From JAWXCM01 sp034408745 (GTDB lineage: Bacteria; Acidobacteriota; Terriglobia; Bryobacterales; Bryobacteraceae), in the NCBI GenBank assembly GCA_034408745.1, contig JAWXCM010000137.1, positions 1 through 25,987 on the forward strand: DNA of 25,987 nucleotides. The letters run 5' to 3'. Numbering within the stretch: the first letter of the stretch is position 1; each line of letters starts with the position of its first letter. Below the pieces are notes generated by a model. The model was not told where the DNA came from. It was given only the letters and a program-made list of their open reading frames with translations, and did no database searches. Made by a program: the position numbers and the translations under genes. Positions 18,489 to 25,987 of this stretch are shown in pieces.

Positions 18489-21400
18489 CTATCGCGCTGA
18501 CGCCATCATCCCGACAAACGGATCGGCTCCGATGGTCCCCTCCAGCTCCTGCGGATACGCCGCCGATTTTACCCGTGCCAGTTCCCGTTTCGCGACAGCG
18601 ATGCGCTCATCCAGGTCCTGGAGGTTCGCCGCCGTGCGACCTTTGGCGAAGTGCGCCAGGGCCGCCGAGTGACGCTCCCACAACGCCGTGTCCCGCTCCT
18701 GCTTGCAGCGCAGCCGCTCCTGATACCAGTCGCTCTTCAGCACCACATCGCCGGAGAACATGGCACGGAACTCCGGATCGTCGATGCCCTTGCCGCCGAA
18801 ATGGCCGTGCGCCATCATGTGCAGCAGCGCCTGAACCGGCGGACACGCAGCCTCCACACTGCCATCCTCGAAATAATTCAGCGCGACATTCTTCTGCGCC
18901 GAGTGAATATTCTCGATTCCCTCCACATACACGCCGATATCCTGAAGCTCCGGCCGCAGCATCTCCTCCGTGAACACCGTGTTGGGCGTCTCAAACAAAC
19001 GACCCAGGAAGTGCTCGGCGAACAGAGGAGTAATGCGGTAGCCGAGGCGGCTGGCCATCACCGTCCGACCCTCATACACGAAGTCCGACACGCGCTCCAG
19101 ATACCCGTTCTCGATCAGATACGCAGGCTCGCGCTCGAAAGGCTTCATGCGGCACCAGATCTCCGGCACCAGCATAGAGACATCGTGGTCGACACGGTAG
19201 CGCGGTCCCACATGCCCCGCCGCGGTGGTGAACCCGGCGTTCCCAGTCAGGATCATCGATAACAGGGCGTTGTTGACGTCCACTACCGGAGGCAGTGCGT
19301 TGAACGGGCCCTTCGTCAGCGCGCCTTCACTGCCGAAACCCGTGGTCGACGGTGACTTACCCGTGAGACTGGAGATAAACTCCATGAAAAGCTCGGGCAA
19401 TTCCTGATAATGGATGGGATTATAAACCGCCAGCGCTGGCAGAGCATTCTTCGGATCGGGCGGATTATTCCGCCGGCCAGCGAGCACCGCGTTCACCGGA
19501 TACCGCACCGGCTGCGCAGCGGGAATCTCTCTGTACAACCGTGTCCCGACATCGGCCAGATAGGTCTCCCGTGCCTGGATGCGGTCGGGGCGCTTCTGCA
19601 GATAACGCGGGTTCTTCGAAGGCTTGCCGTCGACGATCCGGGGATGGGCTGACGAAACCACAAAGCGTCCCCGTGGATTGGCCACGAATTCGCGCAGCAG
19701 GCGCTTCATCGGCTCAGTGTACGCATCGAAATCCGCGATGTGGTCCACAATCCTCCCTGCCGCTTCGGCAGTCAGCGGCTCGAAGTTCGACAGGAATGTC
19801 CCGGGACTTGCGATGTCCGCTTCGGCCTGCTCGTCCGCGCCGCGAATGATGGCATCGTCGGGGCGCTGGAACAGCATGTTCTCGCAGTTCTCGACAAGCT
19901 TGGCGCTGGCCCGGCCGGTATCGTCGAGGATGTCGCGGAACGGACGCCGAGGCACCACGACAGACGCCGTGATGTCGTCCTCCACCTGGACCTTGTCAGC
20001 CGGGTGGAAATCGGGACGCAGCTTGTAAATACGCCACGAACCTTCCGGATCGAACCCAACTCGCAGGTAGTTGCCGACCAGCTTTGCGTTGCCGAACTTC
20101 AACTCATTGCCTTGTGTGCCGTTAATCTGGTCGACGGTGAACCACTCCCGCCAGTTGTCGCCCCATTCCGGCTGGTAATAGCGCTTGATGGTGAACACAA
20201 GCTGTCGAACCGTCTGCGGTAAAGTTGCCAGCCAGGCGTTGTGCTCATCGGTATGTTCCGACGACGGAGTCAGGAGCTTGATCACCGATCCCAGCGACCG
20301 CTCCGAACTCAGAATCGGCCGCTTCGCACGCTCCGGGTCGGAGTTCCGCCGCCACGCGTTGGAGTAGTCCTTGCGCAGAATCTCGTCCGCAGCGGCCATG
20401 TCGCCGTGATAGTCGCGGACGAACACCGGGCCGCGCAGCATCACACCGGCGATCGATTTCGAGATCTCCGACTTACCGCCGCCGGACACCGTGCAGGGCT
20501 TGTGGCACAGCGTCCCTCCGGCCCATGAGCCGACCAGGCGCCATGACGAACTGCCTGGCTGCTTCTGCACCGATACTTTGTAGCCCGAGGGCAGCACATA
20601 CACGTGCCCTTCCAGCAGACGCAGTTCCTGCTGGACGCCGTCCACCTGCCATCGCAGCCGGCCCTCGCGCACATTGAAGTACGTGTCTTCGGGAACGTAG
20701 AACACTGTGGGATACTGCCGGTCGACCGCATACCGCCCGGGACGAACCTCCACCGCATCGCCCAGCAACTCCAGCGCCTGCTCAAAGGACGTCTTCTTCA
20801 GAGTGACGGTGCGGTCGGAGTAGAACTCCTGGCCAATCACGTAGCTGGGAAACGCAATGGCGCCGCCTGCGTGCTCTTCTTCCGCCAGCCCGAAGAGGTT
20901 CGCCGCGAAACTGATCTGCGTCTTCACTTCCTTCTTGCCGTAGCCGTAGTAGTTCTCAGCAATGATGGTGACCATCACGCCGCGTTCATCGCGGCAGGCG
21001 ATCTTGAACGCATTCCCACCGTTGTACTTCTCGTCGGCCTTGTGCCAGCACATGCCGTCGCGGCGCTGCCGCTCGGTGGCCAGGTCGGTATGCGGCAAGC
21101 CGAGGTCCGTCTTACGAAGTCCCACCAGGTGCGGCGCCAGAATGACGCAGCCGCTGTGTCCGGTCCAGTGCCGTACGTCGAGCGCGGCGTCGTTCTCCGG
21201 CAGGTACGGGTCGCCGCCATTCCCGAAGATGGCTTCCACAAAGTCGAGATTGCTCACCAGACTCCCAGGCGCGAAGAAGCGCGTCTCCATCCGCTTCTCG
21301 GGGTCGGTGGCCGTGGCGGGACAAACCAGCGGACGCAGCAGCAGGCTGACGAACAGGCGTGCCTCCGCGCCCTGGTCTGAGGTGAACGGCAGACGCATCA

Positions 21401-21896
21401 GTTCGTCCGACGTCTTAAATGCCTCGGCCAGCAGCCGCGCGAATGCCAGCTTAGGCACCTCAATCTTGTCGGCCGGGACCGGCAGTCCGCCCTCCACGAT
21501 GTGGAAAATGCCCTGTGTGGTTCGACGGTCGCTGACCGGGTTGTGCAGCACTCCCTGCGCGATCCGGTAGGAGTTCAGGTACGGCGACGTAAACGTGTTC
21601 CCGGTCGGCGGCAGTGACAATTCACGCGCCAGCCCGGGCCGGTCGAGTACGAACGTGTGGGAGGGGAGCCGCGGAGCCCCACCCGGACACACGTCTGCGA
21701 GGTACGCGTCCAGGAAGGACTGAATCCGCCCGTCCGCCGGACAGAGCCGGTCGCCGAGCAACTGATCTTTCTGATAGTGGTTTCGAAGCAGCGGCCCGGC
21801 GATATGGAGGAAGCGAGGGTCCGACGTGGCCCCGCTCGTCGGCTGTCCGAGCGCAGCCAGCTTCAGATTGATATACGTCAGTTCGTCGGAAGGCAT
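18489..21896 (-). CDS. Large 1135-aa protein, probable pyrophosphate-type PEP carboxykinase (PPi-PEPCK-like)
   Basis: I see no signal peptide or membrane span, so it should be cytosolic. Visible marks are ENYYGYGKKEVKTQ (314-327), a Gly-rich phosphate loop CTVSGGGKSEISKSI (468-482), FVRDYHGDM (492-500) and a C-terminal region rich in conserved-looking His/Asp. Size (about 127 kDa), the GGGKS loop and overall style match my memory of the PPi-dependent PEP carboxykinases of Propionibacterium and Entamoeba, which are 1100-1150 residues long. That family interconverts oxaloacetate plus PPi with PEP plus Pi. This is recall, not alignment, and it could be another P-loop-like family. The ATG at 21896 is fixed by an in-frame stop two codons upstream, and its AGGAG directly abuts the ATG, an unusual spacing. 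The sulfatase starts one base after its stop. Confidence 0.5.
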   Translation of the reverse strand: MPSDELTYINLKLAALGQPTSGATSDPRFLHIAGPLLRNHYQKDQLLGDRLCPADGRIQSFLDAYLADVCPGGAPRLPSHTFVLDRPGLARELSLPPTGNTFTSPYLNSYRIAQGVLHNPVSDRRTTQGIFHIVEGGLPVPADKIEVPKLAFARLLAEAFKTSDELMRLPFTSDQGAEARLFVSLLLRPLVCPATATDPEKRMETRFFAPGSLVSNLDFVEAIFGNGGDPYLPENDAALDVRHWTGHSGCVILAPHLVGLRKTDLGLPHTDLATERQRRDGMCWHKADEKYNGGNAFKIACRDERGVMVTIIAENYYGYGKKEVKTQISFAANLFGLAEEEHAGGAIAFPSYVIGQEFYSDRTVTLKKTSFEQALELLGDAVEVRPGRYAVDRQYPTVFYVPEDTYFNVREGRLRWQVDGVQQELRLLEGHVYVLPSGYKVSVQKQPGSSSWRLVGSWAGGTLCHKPCTVSGGGKSEISKSIAGVMLRGPVFVRDYHGDMAAADEILRKDYSNAWRRNSDPERAKRPILSSERSLGSVIKLLTPSSEHTDEHNAWLATLPQTVRQLVFTIKRYYQPEWGDNWREWFTVDQINGTQGNELKFGNAKLVGNYLRVGFDPEGSWRIYKLRPDFHPADKVQVEDDITASVVVPRRPFRDILDDTGRASAKLVENCENMLFQRPDDAIIRGADEQAEADIASPGTFLSNFEPLTAEAAGRIVDHIADFDAYTEPMKRLLREFVANPRGRFVVSSAHPRIVDGKPSKNPRYLQKRPDRIQARETYLADVGTRLYREIPAAQPVRYPVNAVLAGRRNNPPDPKNALPALAVYNPIHYQELPELFMEFISSLTGKSPSTTGFGSEGALTKGPFNALPPVVDVNNALLSMILTGNAGFTTAAGHVGPRYRVDHDVSMLVPEIWCRMKPFEREPAYLIENGYLERVSDFVYEGRTVMASRLGYRITPLFAEHFLGRLFETPNTVFTEEMLRPELQDIGVYVEGIENIHSAQKNVALNYFEDGSVEAACPPVQALLHMMAHGHFGGKGIDDPEFRAMFSGDVVLKSDWYQERLRCKQERDTALWERHSAALAHFAKGRTAANLQDLDERIAVAKRELARVKSAAYPQELEGTIGADPFVGMMASAR

Positions 21897-21951
21897 CTCC
21901 TACAGATTCGCAAATCCGGCGGGGGCGCCTCGTAAACCGTTTCTGAACCGG

Positions 21952-22479
21952 TCAGGCTGAGTGCTCGACGGCCTGCCATTCCGGGTGAATGGCACGGTGC
22001 ATGTCGAGGTTCACCGTTTTTCCGAACTGGCTCAACATCACGTGAAGTTGCCCTCGGTGGTGCGTCTGGTGATTAAAGACATGTTGCAAGACTAACAGGA
22101 TGGGGTCCTCGAACAGTTTCCCGGAGCTGTTCACATAAGTGACCGTCCCACGAAGGAAGCTCTCTGTGAGGCCGTCGAGAAACGTCTGGACGCGGGCGTC
22201 TTCCAGCGCGCGAGCCTCCCGCAACGCAGGAAATTCGTCATACAAGACGGTCGCCAGCGCCGGCGTCGACGTGGCGTCAGGGGTTGTGAACCGCGTCAGC
22301 CAAATCTGATCCCCGAGCAGAATGTGGTTTAAAGTCTTATGGATACTGCGAAAGGACCCGATCCCTTCCTGCCGGTATTCCTCGTCTGTCAGCTCCGCAC
22401 AGACCGCGTAGACACGTTCGTTGGCAATCGTGTTGTAACGCCCGAGCATCTGGAAATGTGTCACCAGCGATGCGCCCAT
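21952..22479 (-). CDS. DinB/YfiT-like four-helix metal-binding protein
   Basis: The 175-residue protein has the DinB/YfiT pattern: a first His in SIHKTLNHILLGDQIW (His47 and His52) and a HxxxH cluster in LQHVFNHQTHHRGQLHVML (His133, His137, His140, His141). These would bind a single Ni or Zn. The family includes stress-induced proteins and thiol-dependent transferases (for example with bacillithiol or mycothiol), and the specific substrate cannot be told. ATG 22479 is preceded by no clear Shine-Dalgarno sequence; a GTG or ATG a few codons downstream is possible. It ends 55 nt before the 1135-residue gene on the same strand, so the two could be co-transcribed, and it is divergent from the ribonucleotide reductase. 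Confidence 0.85.
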   Translation of the reverse strand: MGASLVTHFQMLGRYNTIANERVYAVCAELTDEEYRQEGIGSFRSIHKTLNHILLGDQIWLTRFTTPDATSTPALATVLYDEFPALREARALEDARVQTFLDGLTESFLRGTVTYVNSSGKLFEDPILLVLQHVFNHQTHHRGQLHVMLSQFGKTVNLDMHRAIHPEWQAVEHSA

Positions 22480-22581
22480 GCGCCAATCTTAGACCCGCCC
22501 GGGGGCGCGAGTAAAGGTGGCCGCCGACCCGGGCCCCACATCGCGCTGTCATCGTCGTGTAAAGTAAAAGCCTCCCCCCGG

Positions 22582-22597
22582 AATCTATATCTTGTGG
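22582..22597 (+). promoter_or_regulatory. Isolated NrdR-box-like sequence, upstream
   Basis: AATCTATATCTTGTGG matches much of the NrdR consensus acaCwAtATaTwGtgt (the C, A, AT, T and GTG positions). It lies 71 and 102 bases upstream of the promoter-proximal pair, outside the usual paired spacing. It may be an auxiliary site or chance. Confidence 0.35.
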
Positions 22598-22645
22598 CGC
22601 ATCAACACGCTCCGGGTTCGTGTGACCGTTTTGTGAACTTAGGGC

Positions 22646-22673
22646 TTGTGATACGCCGTATCTGGGCTATACT
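22646..22673 (+). promoter_or_regulatory. Sigma-70-like promoter of the ribonucleotide reductase gene
   Basis: TTGTGA (22646-22651, 4 of 6 matches) and TATACT (22668-22673, 5 of 6) are separated by 16 bases. Transcription would start near 22680, leaving a leader of about 70 bases with a strong AGGAGAG ribosome site at 22736-22742. Confidence 0.6.
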
Positions 22674-22699
22674 TTCCAGTGCACCCCAATATCTGGTAT
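22653..22699 (+). promoter_or_regulatory. Pair of NrdR-box-like operators, 31 bp apart
   Basis: The downstream box CCCCAATATCTGGTAT (22684-22699) matches most of the consensus acaCwAtATaTwGtgt. Exactly 31 bases upstream, at 22653-22668, the weaker ACGCCGTATCTGGGCT shares TATCTGG with it. Paired boxes about 31-32 bp apart (three helical turns) are typical of NrdR, the Zn/ATP-cone repressor of ribonucleotide reductase genes. The pair covers the -10 region and the start of transcription, as expected for a repressor site. The nrdR gene itself is not in the window. Confidence 0.5.
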
Positions 22700-22748
22700 G
22701 GGTAGTGCCTTGGGCGGGTTTGGGGCGAATGGTGTAGGAGAGAACACA

Positions 22749-25580
<2,832 letters not shown>

Positions 25581-25598
25581 CTTAACTGAGTGCCGCTC

Positions 25599-25665
25599 CA
25601 CTTGCTTATTCAGGTAGTCTCGGCCAGGTCTTTCAGCCGGAGACTGCCTGAGTAAGCACGAAGTG
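25599..25665 (+). terminator. Long stem-loop downstream of the ribonucleotide reductase gene
   Basis: GCTTATTCAGGTAGTCTC (25604-25621) pairs with GAGACTGCCTGAGTAAGC (25640-25657) over 18 positions, with only two G-U pairs in the plus-strand RNA. Inner GGC/GCC and outer CACTT/AAGTG stems extend it. It starts 18 bases after the stop codon but lacks a U-run. It is either a terminator-like 3' structure or part of a small mobile/repeat element. It also overlaps the 3' end of a small minus-strand reading frame. Confidence 0.5.
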
Positions 25666-25807
25666 CCGTCTCGACCGTCCAGTAAACGAGTTGCGGGTCG
25701 GCGATCACTTCCGAGGCATTCTGGATCGCCATCCTTAATTGGGGCAGATCAATCTTAGTCCCCGGCGCGACATAGCGTTTGAGCGCCTGAAAACTCATAC
25801 CTCCCAT
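25610..25807 (-). CDS. Doubtful small hypothetical protein, 65 aa
   Basis: The frame encodes 65 residues (begins MGGMSFQALKRYV, ends RLKDLAETT). I do not recognise it. The C-terminal run TALRAYSGSLRLKDLAE has a mildly VapB-antitoxin-like feel, but that is weak and no toxin gene is visible within the window. GGGAGG lies directly against the second ATG (25798), too close for a good ribosome site. The last 14 or so codons form one arm and the loop of the long hairpin behind nrdJ, which argues that part of this frame may be fortuitous. It could be a fragment of a larger decayed gene. Confidence 0.3.
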   Translation of the reverse strand: MGGMSFQALKRYVAPGTKIDLPQLRMAIQNASEVIADPQLVYWTVETALRAYSGSLRLKDLAETT

Positions 25808-25987
25808 CGCGCGATCTGGCGATGAATCGCATACTGTCTGTTCTAGCGAAAAGAACCGCGTTCCGTCGATCTCCTCGTATTTGTGCCTTAGCCCGCATAT
25901 CTCACAGCCCCTGACCGATCCTCAATTTGCAGCCCAGGCGGCAGGCCAAGGGCTGGTAGTTTATCGAGATTGCACAATTGCGATAAA
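25808..25987. other. Terminal 180 bases without a recognisable feature
   Basis: No gene, RNA or repeat is evident in this stretch up to the window edge. Base composition is lower in GC than the genes to its left. Confidence 0.4.

Larger units (their letters stand above)
22480..22748. other. Divergent intergenic region between the DinB-like and ribonucleotide reductase genes
   Basis: The region holds the promoter and NrdR-like boxes described separately, a third box-like sequence at 22582-22597, and three TGTGA pentamers (22621, 22632, 22647) of unknown meaning. The part nearest the DinB-like gene is very GC-rich. I looked for a cobalamin riboswitch B12-box (GCCACTG-type) because the downstream enzyme needs B12, and saw none. 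Confidence 0.5.

Noticed and set aside
22480..22748. Cobalamin riboswitch upstream of nrdJ
   Set aside because: No B12-box or conserved core could be found by eye, although the enzyme uses B12.

Overview
The window is about 26 kb of GC-rich (roughly 60-63%) bacterial chromosome, densely packed and with no tRNA, rRNA, IS element or CRISPR array visible. A long single histidine operon, Tat-exported sulfatases beside a DUF1080 protein, a large PPi-PEPCK-like protein and a class II (B12-dependent) ribonucleotide reductase suggest a soil-type heterotroph, most likely Acidobacteriota of the Solibacter/Bryobacter kind. That assignment is inference from gene content, not from a marker gene.

Region 1 (about 1-7470, minus strand) is a nine-gene histidine operon transcribed right to left: hisI, hisG, hisD, hisC, a HAD phosphatase, hisB, hisH, hisF, hisA. 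Eight of the nine genes overlap a neighbour by 1-13 nt, the only gap being 6 nt between hisG and hisD, and six of nine start with GTG or TTG. hisE is absent and hisB has no phosphatase domain, so the HAD gene is the obvious candidate for histidinol-phosphate phosphatase. Upstream of hisI is what looks like a complete classical attenuator: a short leader peptide with the motif HGHHQH, mutually exclusive pairing segments 1:2, 2:3 and 3:4, and an intrinsic-terminator hairpin ending next to the hisI start. Downstream of hisA lie a hairpin and a frameshifted second copy of the hisA 3' end.

Region 2 (7543-15125, plus strand) holds a tripartite RND efflux operon (lipoprotein membrane-fusion protein, HAE1-type inner-membrane pump, NodT-type outer-membrane lipoprotein). 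It is followed by a secreted alpha/beta hydrolase fused to a beta-propeller, whose start codon lies inside a perfect 12-bp inverted repeat.

Region 3 (15115-22479, minus strand) contains a DinB-like protein and then a tight cluster: a 1135-residue protein that I tentatively assign as pyrophosphate-type PEP carboxykinase, a Tat-exported sulfatase, a Tat-exported DUF1080 protein and a second Tat-exported sulfatase. The last three probably act together on sulfated polysaccharide or glycoside outside the cytoplasm.

Region 4 (22480-25987) has the class II ribonucleotide reductase on the plus strand, behind a good sigma-70-like promoter overlapped by two NrdR-box-like sequences 31 bp apart. A long hairpin follows the gene, then a doubtful small reading frame on the minus strand and about 180 bases in which I see nothing.
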